From Myxococcales bacterium (GTDB lineage: Bacteria; Myxococcota_A; Polyangia; Polyangiales; Polyangiaceae), in contig SECP01000034.1 of assembly GCA_004193285.1 (NCBI GenBank), positions 33,483 to 97,482 on the forward strand: a stretch of DNA of 64,000 nucleotides, written 5' to 3'. A program made the position numbers and the translations under genes. The notes beneath the pieces are model-generated. The model did no database searches and was not told the origin of the DNA. It saw only the letters and a list, made by a program, of their open reading frames with translations. Positions 63,830-64,000 of this stretch are shown here, piece after piece; position 1 is the first letter of the stretch; each line of letters begins with the position of its first letter.

Positions 63830-64000
63830 AAGGTTCCGTACTGAAATTGACCAATGATTCCGCGCTCGCGTGGCGCGAAAGCGTCGACGTACCGAATCGT
63901 ACTACTCAGTCGCGAAGTAAGATTCGGTACATCACGCCGCGGTCGCCTCGCCGTCGCGAAATCGTTCAGCAAATTTAGTACCGATCCGTACGTCGGCCGC
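63830..64000. repeat. Long direct repeat, copy 3, cut by the window end
   Basis: Repeats copy 2 closely: the same AAGGTTCCGTACTGAAATTG start, the inverted arms at 63889-63898 and 63921-63930, and the anchor from 63977. The array may continue to the right. Confidence 0.88.

Noticed and set aside
62980..63972. 330-codon minus-strand open frame across the right-end repeats, ending ATGA on the metallopeptidase start
   Set aside because: The frame is open because repeat lengths are multiples of three. Third-position GC is much lower than in real genes here, there is no start signal, and the translation is repeats only. A coding role is not excluded but is not supported.
63434..64000. Long repeats considered as an insertion sequence
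   Set aside because: No transposase, no terminal inverted repeats at the unit ends and no target duplication. Copies are directly adjacent.

Overview
The window is high-GC bacterial DNA with dense genes, strong GC at third codon positions and frequent GTG or TTG starts. It most likely comes from a myxobacterium (Myxococcota, probably class Polyangia). The evidence is a DUF2378-type protein, a MYXO-CTERM-like C-terminus, several lipoproteins with Gly-rich linkers, VIT/VWA/AgmX-like giant proteins, a STAND/TPR protein and a transglutaminase of the GVCRDF type. This taxonomic call is an inference from gene content. No ribosomal RNA is present.

Layout. 1-3 kb: the end of a SUMF1-fold protein, a ROK regulator and argC. 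3-12 kb: two adjacent giant FecR-like/VIT/VWA/TPR proteins on the minus strand. 12-15.6 kb: a Gly-rich lipoprotein converging on a probable outer-membrane beta-protein that is coupled to hisS. 16.9-23.3 kb: ruvX-mltG-DUF433, an RRM protein with a DEAD-box helicase, and transketolase. 23.4-30.7 kb: a carbohydrate cluster with a GH130 phosphorylase converging on a coupled set (universal stress protein, unknown protein, glycosyltransferase fused to an alpha-toroid domain, second glycosyltransferase) and a transglutaminase-like protein. 31-35 kb: the housekeeping operon accD-folC-yajQ-glmM. 35.3-39.1 kb: STAND/TPR protein, dut and a lipoprotein. 39-42.2 kb: bamD, an NtrC-type regulator and a hydrolase. 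42.3-48.5 kb: greA, a membrane/sulfatase-fold/HEAT fusion, a YfgM-like protein and bamB.

At 48.68 kb a gap of about 415 bp holds a 28-bp sequence very close to the Escherichia coli dif site. This marks the probable chromosome-dimer resolution site and replication terminus. It is followed by a lipoprotein, tRNA-Gln(CUG), tRNA-Glu(CUC), a strong terminator and the remains of a Uma2-family gene. 51.4-55 kb holds an FHA protein and a coupled set (SUMF1 lipoprotein, SGNH lipoprotein, membrane protein). 55-60.7 kb looks like a sugar-acquisition region: a binding-protein ABC importer without its ATPase, a DUF2378 protein, a circularly permuted GH16 glucanase and a divergent AraC regulator. The right end has a membrane metallopeptidase/TPR gene, a 15-bp tandem repeat in front of it, and three copies of a roughly 0.24-0.4 kb non-coding direct repeat that runs off the window.
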